DNA of 64,000 nt, from contig NZ_RJJX01000006.1 in NCBI RefSeq assembly GCF_003996985.1, forward strand, positions 1 through 64,000, given 5' to 3'. This document shows positions 1 through 9,632 of the stretch, one piece after another. A program made the position numbers and the translations under genes. Numbering within the stretch: position 1 is the stretch's first letter; each line of letters starts with the position of its first letter. Below the pieces are notes generated by a model. The model was given only the letters and a program-made list of their open reading frames with translations, was not told the DNA's origin and made no database searches. Source of the DNA: Ancylomarina longa (lineage in GTDB: Bacteria > Bacteroidota > Bacteroidia > Bacteroidales > Marinifilaceae).

Positions 1-30
1 GATCAAGGCTGCTTTTTAAATACCTTTCTT

Positions 31-307
31 ATTTGCCTCATGCTTAAGTGCGGCCGGGGGATTTTCGAACAAAGTTCTCAACTTCCCGGTCTTACTAAAG
101 CTTTCGTAAAACGAAAGATATTTAAAGAAGATGCCACTGTTCAAGCTGTTTAAAAACAACCCCTTTGTAGTATATATTAGCCACAAACATCTTTTTTGCA
201 ATAAAAAATACAAATAAACCGAAACGTTTAGGACGATATTGATATTTAGGAACAATATTGTCCAACTAAATTGGCGCTTCGCCCACACCCGACTTCATTT
301 TTTGGCT
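31..307. repeat. Dispersed mosaic intergenic repeat, copy 1
   Basis: Holds three modules that recur elsewhere in the window: a GCTTAAGTGCGGCCGG block (31-57; again at 54565-54592), a block ending in ACGTTTAGGACGATATTG (194-241; again at 55163-55211) and an ATTGGCGCTTCGCCC block (254-307; again at 31786-31850, 54473-54528 and 55062-55115). The 90-codon reading frame across it on the minus strand has no recognisable domain and is best read as the repeat itself. No other gene is seen in the first 395 bases. Confidence 0.7.
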
Positions 308-342
308 CTTAAGAAACGTTTAGGTCGTTATTATTTTAGCAT

Positions 343-367
343 AAAAAAAGCTCCGATTACTCGAAGC
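343..367 (-). terminator. Rho-independent terminator after the Spy-like gene
   Basis: Read on the minus strand, a six-pair stem (GCTTCG with CGGAGC, one G-U pair) and a 6-nt loop are followed by seven T residues. It lies about 30 bases past the stop of the gene ending at 396. Confidence 0.6.
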
Positions 368-395
368 CCTTAAAAACTAAACCTGATATAAAAAA

Positions 396-1328
396 TTAAA
401 ATCTGCAGTGAGCTCTGCCAAAACCTTTATGCATAGCAGGGCGACTTAGAAATATAGTTAACTGATCTTTATCTAAAATTTTTCTTACTTCCAGTTGATG
501 ATCAAATTTTTGTTTTGCCAATTTATTTTGAATCTCCGACAAACGATTTACATTCGCCATCAATTGTCCTTTATCAGGATTCTCGCTGATCCTATTTTGC
601 TTTTGTTTCAATCTGATTACTTCTGCCTCATCTCTTAATGATTTGGTAGCCTGAAGATGAGATACACGTAGATTCTTCATTTGTTCTTGTTGCGCATCAG
701 ACAAGTTCAAAGCATTTTTATTGGCACAATTCTGTGGTTTGTTATTTTGTCTCCATCCTGCACCAGAACCATCACCTCTTTGCTGTTTGCCACGTTCCGA
801 GAATTGTCCTGAACCGTCACCTCTTTGTTGATTGCCTCTTTTCAAGAATTGCCCTGAACCATCACAATTGCCTTGATGCATACCTCTGCCTTTTCCCATT
901 TTACCGCGTTTGCCATGCTGCATTCCTTGTTTCCCAAATGGACGATTTGCCATCATCACTTTCTGATCATCGGTAAGGAAAGATTGCACTTCCAATCTCA
1001 TATTTAACCGATCCTGCATCAATTGTTTCTTGACTGCAGTCATTTTATCGATATTGGCATACACTTCCGATTTGTTTGGCTTATCAGCAGTGATCAATGT
1101 TTTTTGATGTGCTTTCAATTCGTTTAGCTCATTTCTCAAATCTTTAGTAGCATTGGCATGCTCAATTCGAACTTCCCGCATCTGAACTTTCTGTTCGTCG
1201 CTAAGATTGGCTTTACAGTTATTCCTGTTAAACTGCCTTGCCGGTTGGGCATTTAATGAAGAAATCCCAATTAATAGGAACATACTAACTGCTGCTAATT
1301 CTTTCCAAAATCTATTTACCTGTTTCAT
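396..1328 (-). CDS. Secreted protein with two Spy/CpxP-like helical domains
   Basis: 310 residues. An N-terminal hydrophobic segment ending near SSLNAQ (about residue 28) looks like a signal peptide. Two similar helical units follow: residues about 40-130 (LSDEQKVQMREVRIEHANATKD) and about 208-300 (LSDAQQEQMKNLRVSHLQATKS in shorter pieces). Each carries the pattern 'LS..Q..QM...R..H..ATK.LR' typical of the periplasmic Spy/CpxP/LTXXQ group, which holds unfolded proteins or senses metal. They are joined by a basic Gly/Arg/Gln linker with near-repeats around GDGSGQF. The duplication and the linker are visible; a chaperone or metal-stress role is inferred. It stands alone between terminators. The closest family term would be DUF4890 or Spy-like. 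Confidence 0.6.
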   Translation of the reverse strand: MKQVNRFWKELAAVSMFLLIGISSLNAQPARQFNRNNCKANLSDEQKVQMREVRIEHANATKDLRNELNELKAHQKTLITADKPNKSEVYANIDKMTAVKKQLMQDRLNMRLEVQSFLTDDQKVMMANRPFGKQGMQHGKRGKMGKGRGMHQGNCDGSGQFLKRGNQQRGDGSGQFSERGKQQRGDGSGAGWRQNNKPQNCANKNALNLSDAQQEQMKNLRVSHLQATKSLRDEAEVIRLKQKQNRISENPDKGQLMANVNRLSEIQNKLAKQKFDHQLEVRKILDKDQLTIFLSRPAMHKGFGRAHCRF

Positions 1329-1455
1329 TTTATCTAAAATTTAATGTCAATGTATAATTGGTTGTTTCTCCTAAACAGAAATGTAACCATACTTTTTAAA
1401 ATCGATTTCAGCTTTTAGACTCTATGATTTCGAAAAGGTTTAAATGTCTAAAATG

Positions 1456-1485
1456 AAAAAAGATCTGCAAGTTATGCAGACCTTT
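1456..1485 (-). terminator. Terminator after ctpA
   Basis: On the minus strand GGTCTGCA / TGCAGATC with a short loop is followed by a T run. It sits 25-54 bases past the stop of the S41 peptidase gene. Confidence 0.65.
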
Positions 1486-1509
1486 ATTTACAGATATTTT
1501 GAAATGAAT

Positions 1510-3114
1510 TTAGTTGAATAAAGTCTCGGCTTTCAATAAGGTTTGATCCAGATCTTTAATGATAGGATAAAATCCTTCATCGTCAATCATATCTCTGGCA
1601 ATATATGCTTTTATTTGTGTCTCGATAATTTTACGAGATTCTTTTAATCCTTCCGCATTTGCTTTCACCCCTTTGTTCGCCCCATAGCGAACCATTTCCG
1701 CTATAATTGGTTTCGATTTCAGAAATTGAAGTACCGCTTTATAATCTTTCAGTTTTTTCATCTCCGTACGATGCTTATCTACAAAAGAAAATGCGTACTG
1801 GTAGATAATTCCTTTTGCCCTTAGATCGCGGAAATAATTGGAATATCCCGAAGTATCCACAGGAATAAAAACATCCGGCATAATTCCACCACCACCATAA
1901 ACTATATTTCCTCCGGGAGTAGTGTATTTTAAGGAGTCGTTAAAATGAATCGAATCGGCTTTCTCAAATTCGCCATGTAAAAAACGGTGGTTGATATCAT
2001 TATAATAATCTGCTTTACCTTTATTATATGGCTTTTGAATACATCTTCCGGTTGGGGTATAATATCGGGCAACGGTTAATCTTAAAGCCGAGCCATCTGG
2101 TAACATTCGCTGTTCCTGAACCAATCCTTTACCAAAGGAGCGACGACCAACAATTTTTCCCCGATCGTTATCCTGAATAGCTCCTGCAAAAATTTCACTT
2201 GCTGAAGCAGATCCTTCATCAATCAATACAATAATAGGTAAATCCTGATATTGTCCTTCCCCATTAGATTTATAATCTGTTTTAGGCTGCGATTTTCCCT
2301 TGGTATAAACAATCATATTTCCCTCGGGTAAAAACTCATTAATCATGTTGGTAGCTTCGGATAAATATCCTCCGGTATTTCCTCTTAAATCAATAATTAA
2401 CTTCTTACAAGCCTGATCTTTTAGCTTCTGCAATCCTTCCGAAAATTCGAAATAGGTGGTTGCTGCAAAACGGTTTACCTTGATATAACCCAAATCCTTA
2501 GTCAACATATAAGCAACATCAACACTTGGAACGGGAATGGAACCTCTTAACAATTCCTTACTCAAAAGATCCTTCTTTCCTCTTCTCTTGATGCCAATTC
2601 TTACTGGTGTTCCTTTAGGTCCTTTTAAACGGCTGATAATCTCCTTATCCGTCATTTTTACACCGGCAACTATTGAATCGTCAACCATAACGATTCTATC
2701 CCCGGCAAGAATTCCAGCTATTTCAGAAGGTCCGCCAGGTATCACTCTTACAATTGCCACTGTATCCTGATAACGAATAAACTGTACGCCAATACCGCCA
2801 AAATTTCCATTCAGTTCTTCGTTAACAGCTCTTAAATCTTTTGCTGGAATATAAACCGTGTGCGGATCCAGATCTTTTAAAAGGCCCGGAATAGCTTCCT
2901 CAACCAAATCTGCTGCTTTCACAGAATCTACATAGTCCTTCTCAATTAAATTTAACACCACATCTAATTTACTTGCAGCGCGCGGTAATTGAAAAATAGT
3001 AGATGGTGTACCATCATTTTTTTGAAAAAAGGAATTTATGAACATTCCCAAAACAAGAGCACATGCCAAAAGTACCGGCATGATTATCGCACTTTTTCTA
3101 TTATTATAACCCAT
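1510..3114 (-). CDS. ctpA: S41 family C-terminal processing peptidase (CtpA-like)
   Basis: 534 residues. One N-terminal membrane segment (about 10-30) is followed by the S41 N-terminal helical part, a PDZ domain (about 105-185, GGIGVQF and GDRIVMVDD) and the protease core. The expected catalytic dyad is present: Ser in GSASASEI (about residue 304) and Lys in RSFGKGLVQ (about 329). The family cleaves the C-termini of periplasmic proteins. The segment after the core (about 430-534) is a C-terminal extension usual in Bacteroidota members. It lies 15 bases downstream of the dCMP deaminase gene, so the two are probably co-transcribed. A membrane-tethered periplasmic protease is the confident reading; the substrate is unknown. 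Confidence 0.92.
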   Translation of the reverse strand: MGYNNRKSAIIMPVLLACALVLGMFINSFFQKNDGTPSTIFQLPRAASKLDVVLNLIEKDYVDSVKAADLVEEAIPGLLKDLDPHTVYIPAKDLRAVNEELNGNFGGIGVQFIRYQDTVAIVRVIPGGPSEIAGILAGDRIVMVDDSIVAGVKMTDKEIISRLKGPKGTPVRIGIKRRGKKDLLSKELLRGSIPVPSVDVAYMLTKDLGYIKVNRFAATTYFEFSEGLQKLKDQACKKLIIDLRGNTGGYLSEATNMINEFLPEGNMIVYTKGKSQPKTDYKSNGEGQYQDLPIIVLIDEGSASASEIFAGAIQDNDRGKIVGRRSFGKGLVQEQRMLPDGSALRLTVARYYTPTGRCIQKPYNKGKADYYNDINHRFLHGEFEKADSIHFNDSLKYTTPGGNIVYGGGGIMPDVFIPVDTSGYSNYFRDLRAKGIIYQYAFSFVDKHRTEMKKLKDYKAVLQFLKSKPIIAEMVRYGANKGVKANAEGLKESRKIIETQIKAYIARDMIDDEGFYPIIKDLDQTLLKAETLFN

Positions 3115-3129
3115 GAAAATTATTTTAAT

Positions 3130-3579
3130 CTAATCGTTTAAACAAATATATTCTAGATCGATATCTGCTCTTTTGAGCAATTCGATTCCTTCTGAACTAT
3201 GGTATTCTTCGGAGTAGATAACCCGCACAATTCCGGCTTGTATGATTAATTTAGCACATTCAATACAAGGAGAAGCTGTAACGTACAGCGTTGCATTCTC
3301 ACTACTATTGCTCGATTTTGCTACTTTGGTAATTGCATTGGCTTCGGCATGTAATACGTAGGGTTTCGTTTTGTAGTTTTCATCTTCGCAAATATTCTCA
3401 AAGCCCGAAGGAGTACCATTATACCCATCCGATATAATCATCTTATCCTTAACAAGTAATGCGCCAACCTGTCTTCTTTTACAATAGGAATTCTCAGCCC
3501 AAATTTTGGCCATCTTTAAATATCTTCTATCTAACCGATCTTGTTTCTTTTCTATTTCCAATGTATTATCGCTATGCAT
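3130..3579 (-). CDS. dCMP deaminase (ComEB-type)
   Basis: 149 residues. The zinc-dependent cytidine/deoxycytidylate deaminase signature is complete: HAE at about residues 77-79 (LHAEANAI) with the catalytic Glu, and PCIEC at 104-108 supplying the two zinc Cys. The RRQVGALLVKD stretch before it is typical of dCMP deaminases, which make dUMP for thymidylate synthesis. The protein acts in the cytoplasm. It is the first gene of a likely pair with the S41 peptidase; this coupling recurs in Bacteroidota as far as I recall. It is a deoxycytidylate rather than tRNA or guanine deaminase from its length and N-terminal pattern. Confidence 0.9.
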   Translation of the reverse strand: MHSDNTLEIEKKQDRLDRRYLKMAKIWAENSYCKRRQVGALLVKDKMIISDGYNGTPSGFENICEDENYKTKPYVLHAEANAITKVAKSSNSSENATLYVTASPCIECAKLIIQAGIVRVIYSEEYHSSEGIELLKRADIDLEYICLND

Positions 3580-4025
3580 ATGCTAAATCCATCTAGTTAT
3601 TGATTCAAACAAATGTATAAAAATATATTGGGAGTTAGCAGTACTGAAAATCTAAACCCTGACAAGACAGAAGCCTTGGTTGACAACACAGAGCTTGTCA
3701 TTTGTCCTGTTTTTTATTCGTTTTGTCAAATTTTTATATAAATTTAGACCGGAGCAATAATTCACTTCTTTTCAAACAATTAAGTATTTCTTATAAAATT
3801 AACAGGAATAAATAAATCATTTTATTTTTTAACAACTAATGTAAATGACTGATTATAAGAATTGGACAAACCATATACTTCTAACTACACTTAATTCTCG
3901 CTATTTCTTAATATCATCAAATAAAATGAATCTATAATTGTGAATCCACCGTAATAACAATACTTTGATCCCAATTCTATATTAAAAAAGTCGTGCTAAA
4001 ATCAAAAACATTTAAAAACTATTGA
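3580..4025. other. Intergenic region between divergent dCMP deaminase and adhesin genes
   Basis: About 446 AT-rich bases with no reading frame of note. It must hold the promoters of both divergent units. A sequence near 3962 (TACTTTG) resembles a -7 box but has the wrong spacing, so I do not call it. Confidence 0.5.
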
Positions 4026-7000
4026 ATGAAACATTTTTACAATCTATTATCTGTAATTCTATTTTGTATCAGTTTAGTTTTTCTTAATAATGCTGTTTTT
4101 GCCAATAATGCACTCTCTTTTGAAATGCAAAGCCTAAAAGCGGCACCAGATAACTCCATATCAGTTAGCGTAGATGCCGACACTATTTGTGCAGGAGAAA
4201 CGACCTATATTAGACTTGGAAACAGTGAAATTGGAGTGGATTATCAAGTCAGAACCGGAACTACGAATATAGGATCAACTGTATCAGGAACCGGCAATCC
4301 TATCAGCTTCAGCATAAGCCCGACAGCTACCAACACCTACAACATACTAGCTACCAGCACCTCTACCTCAGAAACTTCAACTTTAAGTAATACGGTTAGT
4401 ATAACTGTAAATGCAGGTCCCGACTTAAATTTAAATGTGAGTGCTAGTAATTCCATTATTTGTAAGGGAGAAGGAATTATTATTTCGGTAGAAAATTCGG
4501 AGAACGGATTCGATTATTTATTAAATAATGGACCGGATGATTTTCCACCACCCATCCCCGGGGATGGAAATTCTATTAGTTTCCCACAAATATCTCCACC
4601 CAGCAATACCACCTACCAGGTTTTTGTAAGTAGTGCCAATTGTTTTGGCAGATTAAAATTAAATCAGACTTCGGAGATTAGTGTGTCGGCAAGTCCTAAA
4701 ACAGATTTGGTAATTGATGCAAGCGAAACAAATATCTGCCCGGGAGAAACAGTAATTTTAAGTATCGCATCTAGTGAATTTGGTGTCGATTATCAGGTTT
4801 TTAATGGATCATCTTATATTGGAAATGCAGTATCAGGCAATGGATCTACCATACAATTCACCTTAAATCCAACTACTTCTGAATTATATACTATTCGAGT
4901 ATTCGGGCAAAACTGTTTAAGTTATTTCGATTTAGATCAGAAAATATTAGTGACAGTAAATGCTGCGCCACGAACTGATATTGCTATCAATAGTGATAAA
5001 GATCAGATTTGTTTGGGAGAATCGGTAACTATAGGTTTAGATGAGTCTGAAACAGGAATCAATTACCAGCTCACTGATGGAACAAATCCTATTGGTGCAT
5101 CCATTAGCGGAGATGGCAATGCCATATTCTTCCCTGCCTTAAATCCAACAAATACAACCAACTATCATGTTAAAGCTATAACCAGCGCATGCTCTGTTCC
5201 CAAAGAATTAAGCGCCTCAAAAGAAATTACGGTTATCCCTCAAGCTGATCCGGACTTAATCATTACACCCAACAATGCCAGTTCGTGTTCTGGGGAGCAA
5301 GTGAGTATTATAATTGAATCTTCGGAAGCAGATGTTTCCTACCAATTAACTGATGGAACTAATAATATTGGAAGTGCATTAAATGGCACCGGTAGCAATA
5401 TAGAATTTGACGTAAACCCTACCAATACTATTACTTATGAAATTAATGCCACTAAAAATACTTGTTCCTCCACTATCGTAATGAATACCAAACCTAATGT
5501 CACGGTAGTACCTTTACCAGAATTGAATATCAATTTGAGTGCAACACCAGCGGAAATTTGCGAAGGGGATAATACTATTATTGGATTGGAAAATTCAGAA
5601 GCAAATGTGGATTATCAATTAAAGGATGCTTCGGGAACAATTGGTGCTCCCATAAATGGAACGGGAAGTGCTGTGACTTTTCCTGCCATAACACCAAGCA
5701 GTTCTACAACTTATTATGTGGATGCAAATAAAGCAGCCTGTAGTTCTTCCTACCAAATCAATAATCAGGTTGATATTACAGTTCGTCCTAAACCGGCAGC
5801 AAGCATTTCATTCACTGTGTCTCCAGACGAAATTTGCGAAGGAGAAGTTATCGTTGTTAACATTTTAAATAGCGAATTAGGAATCACCTACGAAGTTGTA
5901 GGTAGTACCGATGGTTTGTTGGGAAGCGATATAGGAACCGGGGCAGATATGAGTATTTTTATAAAACCCAAAAACAATCAGGTGCTGCAAATACAGGCAA
6001 GTAGTGCTGGTTGTTCCAGTCCTGTTTTGTATCCCAATACAAGCAATATAACAGTACATCCGGGTCCAAATCTTGACTTAAATGTGATAGCAGATTCCAA
6101 CCCTATTTGCGAAAGTCTTAATACTCCTGTTTCTATTACTGTTGAAAATTCAGAAATTGGCTTGACTTACTGGCTTAAAGACGACTTAGGAGTAGAACAA
6201 AGTTCCGCCACAGGAAATGGTGGAAATATGAATTTTGCAAGCCTTTCTCCCACAAAAACCACCAATTACACGGTCGAAACTACAATGCCTGTTTGTAATG
6301 ATAGGTTGGATTTAAAAAATACAATTGAATTAAAGGTAATTCCTTTACCAATTGACACCATTAATTTATCCATATCGGAACCCAAAATTTGTGTGGGAGA
6401 AAAAACCATTATTTCTATGGATACAACAGAGATTGGTGTAAGTTATCAGCTGTACGATGGCACTTATCTCGAAGGAAATCCTATTGCAGGTACAGGAAAC
6501 ACTTTATCTTTTCCAGAATTTTCTCCATTTCGTTCTGTCGACTATAAGGTAATTGCTACCAGCGATGCTTGCGGTACTTCGGACACGCTTCAAAAAAGTA
6601 TTTATGTGACGGTTGGTCTGCAACCAGAAGAACACTTACATCCTACCATCGATAAGCACACCATTTGTGAAGGAGAAGCAGTAACTGTTTCTTTAACACC
6701 AACAGATCCAGGAGTAAGCTATCAACTATTCGATGGCACTGCTACTATTGGAGATCCATTAAATGGTAATAGTGAATCCTTGCATTTTGCTCCTACAAAT
6801 CCAAATGTATCCACAACCTATCGAATTGAAGCAATGGGCGAGAATTGCCTTAGTCCAATAGATATAAGATACACAGTAGATGTTGCCGTTCATCACTCTC
6901 CCTCAACGGATAAAAAATTAATTGCCGACCAGGATACAATTTGTGCTGGTGAAGAATTGGTATTCTCTGTGGAGAATAGTGAACCAGACATATTTTATCA

Positions 7001-7961
7001 GCTTTTTGACGGCACAAATTATATCGAGCCTCCTATTGTAGGTAATGGTTCCACCATTGATTTTCCCGTACAAAAACCTGCAACCAACAGTACGTATCAG
7101 GTTTTTACTCACGAAAGTGTTTGTACCGATGAATTGCCTTTAGATGAGAATAAATCAATCACTGTACTAAATTTTGATCCCTTGCCTTTGGAAAGTTTAA
7201 GTACTCCGGATGAAATCTGTGCCGGTGAATCGATAGACATTGAACTTCCAACTTCCCTATCTGGAGTAAATTATATCCTAAAGGATACCGATCAGGAAAT
7301 AAACAGTAAAACCGGTGATGGAAACAGTCTGTTATTTGAAGATGTTTATCCCAACCAAAACTCCAATTTGTATATCGCAATTGGAAATTGTAAGGAAGAT
7401 TTAGAAGTAAGTCGCCCGGACTACACCATTCACCCAAACCCTGTTATTCAGATTATACCTACGGATATTAGTACTGGATACGATGGACAATTGGCTATTG
7501 CTGTATCAGGGGGAAGTGCTCCTTTCACCTATATTATTGATCCTGGAGAAACAACTACCTCTAATGAGCCTGTATTGGAACTTCGTAATTTAAAAGCAGG
7601 AACTTACCAAGTATTAGTTGTGGATGGAAACGCTTGCAGATCATCTGATGCCGGAGAATTGGCAGAAATTAAAATCGACTCTGAAAAACAAGTAATCTTA
7701 AATAATGCACTAACTCCAAATGGTGATGGTATAAATGATAATTGGCAACTATTATACAATCCTACTTTGGGTTATCCTGAGGTTTATATATTTAATATTT
7801 ACGGACAGGAAGTGTATCACTCCAAAGCCTATCAGAACGATTGGAAAGGAACTTTTAATGGTTCTATTTTACCCAATGGTGCCTATTACTATTTGATTGA
7901 ATTTAATTCGAAAGAAATGAAACCAATCAAAGGAAGTCTATCCATCTTGGGAAACAATTAA
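4026..7961 (+). CDS. T9SS-exported repeat adhesin with gliding-motility-type C-terminal domain
   Basis: 1311 residues. Signal peptide at 1-27 (hydrophobic stretch ending FANNA). About twelve Ig-like repeats of roughly 85-100 residues fill positions 50-1130; each opens with a variant of ICAGE and continues 'I.L.NSE.GV.YQL.DG....G..I.G.G..I.F....P..TTY.V.A....C', so each probably holds one Cys pair. A SprB-type repeat follows (about 1140-1215, GGSAPFTY, LKAGTYQV), then the type B T9SS sorting domain at the end (LTPNGDGINDNW, IFNIYGQEVY, GSLSILGN). Proteins of this plan are exported through type IX secretion and act on the cell surface in adhesion or gliding. The next gene begins immediately after the stop, so the two form a unit. 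The ligand is unknown. Confidence 0.88.
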   Translation: MKHFYNLLSVILFCISLVFLNNAVFANNALSFEMQSLKAAPDNSISVSVDADTICAGETTYIRLGNSEIGVDYQVRTGTTNIGSTVSGTGNPISFSISPTATNTYNILATSTSTSETSTLSNTVSITVNAGPDLNLNVSASNSIICKGEGIIISVENSENGFDYLLNNGPDDFPPPIPGDGNSISFPQISPPSNTTYQVFVSSANCFGRLKLNQTSEISVSASPKTDLVIDASETNICPGETVILSIASSEFGVDYQVFNGSSYIGNAVSGNGSTIQFTLNPTTSELYTIRVFGQNCLSYFDLDQKILVTVNAAPRTDIAINSDKDQICLGESVTIGLDESETGINYQLTDGTNPIGASISGDGNAIFFPALNPTNTTNYHVKAITSACSVPKELSASKEITVIPQADPDLIITPNNASSCSGEQVSIIIESSEADVSYQLTDGTNNIGSALNGTGSNIEFDVNPTNTITYEINATKNTCSSTIVMNTKPNVTVVPLPELNINLSATPAEICEGDNTIIGLENSEANVDYQLKDASGTIGAPINGTGSAVTFPAITPSSSTTYYVDANKAACSSSYQINNQVDITVRPKPAASISFTVSPDEICEGEVIVVNILNSELGITYEVVGSTDGLLGSDIGTGADMSIFIKPKNNQVLQIQASSAGCSSPVLYPNTSNITVHPGPNLDLNVIADSNPICESLNTPVSITVENSEIGLTYWLKDDLGVEQSSATGNGGNMNFASLSPTKTTNYTVETTMPVCNDRLDLKNTIELKVIPLPIDTINLSISEPKICVGEKTIISMDTTEIGVSYQLYDGTYLEGNPIAGTGNTLSFPEFSPFRSVDYKVIATSDACGTSDTLQKSIYVTVGLQPEEHLHPTIDKHTICEGEAVTVSLTPTDPGVSYQLFDGTATIGDPLNGNSESLHFAPTNPNVSTTYRIEAMGENCLSPIDIRYTVDVAVHHSPSTDKKLIADQDTICAGEELVFSVENSEPDIFYQLFDGTNYIEPPIVGNGSTIDFPVQKPATNSTYQVFTHESVCTDELPLDENKSITVLNFDPLPLESLSTPDEICAGESIDIELPTSLSGVNYILKDTDQEINSKTGDGNSLLFEDVYPNQNSNLYIAIGNCKEDLEVSRPDYTIHPNPVIQIIPTDISTGYDGQLAIAVSGGSAPFTYIIDPGETTTSNEPVLELRNLKAGTYQVLVVDGNACRSSDAGELAEIKIDSEKQVILNNALTPNGDGINDNWQLLYNPTLGYPEVYIFNIYGQEVYHSKAYQNDWKGTFNGSILPNGAYYYLIEFNSKEMKPIKGSLSILGNN

Positions 7962-9569
7962 ATGCACAAAGGAATGAAAGAAGCAAGACTCCACCAATCC
8001 AAATTCATTTGCCTAATGTGCATACTTGTTTTTGCATGTTTTCCATTTTCGCAATCTATTGCCCAACAAGTACCGCTTTTAGATCAGTATTATATTAACC
8101 CGGTTGTGTACAATCCTGCAGCCTCTGGGGCAAATGGATTATTCAATGCCTACTTAATGAGAAATCAGAAATTTATGGCTTTTGATGGCGGACAAGTAAC
8201 ACATGTATTCACAGCAGATGCTAGCTTGAAAGAAAGTAAATATGGTGTTGGCTTTAATCTTACCAGCGATGATGTTGGTATCTTTAATAATACACAGGCT
8301 TTGGTAAGTTATGCTTACCGTTTAAAATTGGCAGATTCTCATTTTTTGAGATTTGGTATTGCTGCCGGAATTTCAGATTTCAGATTAAATATGAATGAAA
8401 TTCAAGCTAATCCAAACGATCCTTATTTAATAAACAACAATTATAAAAACACTGAGTTTATGGCAAATATGGGAGTATACTATACCCATAAAAACCTAAC
8501 AGTTGGAATTACTGTCCCTCAATTATTGAATAATGCTGTAGAGGAGCAGAATGGAATTCAACAATCCTCCTACCAGCTTATACGACATGCTTTTCTTACC
8601 GGAGCTTACAAATTACCGATTAAGCAGGTAAAAGACCTTTCGCTTACTCCAAACGTGATGCTTCGCTATGTTAATCATTCTCCCGTACAATATGATCTTA
8701 ATTTGATTGCTGAATTGGCTAATAAAGGATGGTTCGCCATAAACTATCGCGATGAATTTTCGCTTGGTTTAAATCTGGGGATTCACTTCCTCAAAAATTT
8801 CACCATCGGATATTCCTATGATATCGGAATTCGTAAATCAGGTAGATACGCTTCCAACAATCACGAATTTTTAATTGGATTCCATCTTAAAGGTAAATCG
8901 AAAAAGGTACCAGATCGAATTTTAGATAATGATATCAGTACCCTTAAAACCCTGCTAGCAGAGAAATACAAGAAGATTGATCGTTTGAGAAAGGAATTGG
9001 AAGACATGGAAAAAAGCGATAAGCTTTCGGATAAAGATCGGGATGGAGTACCTGACGAAGTGGATGAATGCCCAGAAACTCCTCCGTTTTATATCGTAGA
9101 TGATAAAGGTTGCCCTGTTGATACCGATGGCGACGGAGTTGTTGATAGTGAAGATTTTTGTCCCGAAACACCAGGAAGCAGAGCCAATAGTGGATGCCCT
9201 GAACAAAAGGAAGAAAGAATTGAAATGGAACAACATCTGGAAAACGTATATTTCGCATTTGGCAAGTATTATCTCACGGAATATTCCAGAAGAAAATTGG
9301 CAACCTTAATTAAGATCATGAAAGAAAATGAATTCTATATTTTAAAAATGCATGGTCATACTGATGATATTGGCACCGATAAATCAAATGATGAATTGGC
9401 CTATAAAAGATTAATTACCGTAAAAAATTACCTGACACTTAACGGAGTACCTGGTAATAGAATTATTATCGTTCCACATGGAGAGCATATGCCAGTTGTC
9501 GCAAATAAGGATGATAAAAGCAGGGCAAACAATCGCCGAGTAGCTTTTGAAATCTACTCCTATCAATAA
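7962..9569 (+). CDS. PorP/SprF-like outer membrane protein fused to TSP3 repeats and an OmpA domain
   Basis: 535 residues. Signal peptide (about 1-35, ending SIAQQ), then the PorP/SprF beta-barrel region (about 36-310, opening QVPLLDQYYINPVVYNPAASG), a short coiled coil (about 325-350), calcium-binding TSP3-like repeats (DKDRDGVPDEVDECPETP, DTDGDGVVDSEDFCPETP) and a C-terminal OmpA peptidoglycan-binding domain (about 420-535, HGHTDDIGTDKSNDELAYKR and NRRVAFEI). PorP/SprF proteins hold T9SS substrates at the surface, and SprF is needed for SprB export. The OmpA part would tie the barrel to the cell wall, as PorE does. The ATG directly abuts the adhesin stop codon; an alternative ATG is at 7974. 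The adhesin is the obvious client. Confidence 0.85.
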   Translation: MHKGMKEARLHQSKFICLMCILVFACFPFSQSIAQQVPLLDQYYINPVVYNPAASGANGLFNAYLMRNQKFMAFDGGQVTHVFTADASLKESKYGVGFNLTSDDVGIFNNTQALVSYAYRLKLADSHFLRFGIAAGISDFRLNMNEIQANPNDPYLINNNYKNTEFMANMGVYYTHKNLTVGITVPQLLNNAVEEQNGIQQSSYQLIRHAFLTGAYKLPIKQVKDLSLTPNVMLRYVNHSPVQYDLNLIAELANKGWFAINYRDEFSLGLNLGIHFLKNFTIGYSYDIGIRKSGRYASNNHEFLIGFHLKGKSKKVPDRILDNDISTLKTLLAEKYKKIDRLRKELEDMEKSDKLSDKDRDGVPDEVDECPETPPFYIVDDKGCPVDTDGDGVVDSEDFCPETPGSRANSGCPEQKEERIEMEQHLENVYFAFGKYYLTEYSRRKLATLIKIMKENEFYILKMHGHTDDIGTDKSNDELAYKRLITVKNYLTLNGVPGNRIIIVPHGEHMPVVANKDDKSRANNRRVAFEIYSYQ

Positions 9570-9583
9570 GAAAACAAAATAAA

Positions 9584-9609
9584 ACCTAGCTGCATCAAAC
9601 CAGCTAGGT
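9584..9609. terminator. Bidirectional terminator between convergent genes
   Basis: ACCTAGCTG and CAGCTAGGT form a perfect 9-bp stem around an 8-nt loop, with a T-rich tail on the minus strand (serving the gene at 9633) and a weaker one on the plus strand. Confidence 0.7.
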
Positions 9610-9632
9610 ATAGCTTTTAAGCCAAAGTGTAT

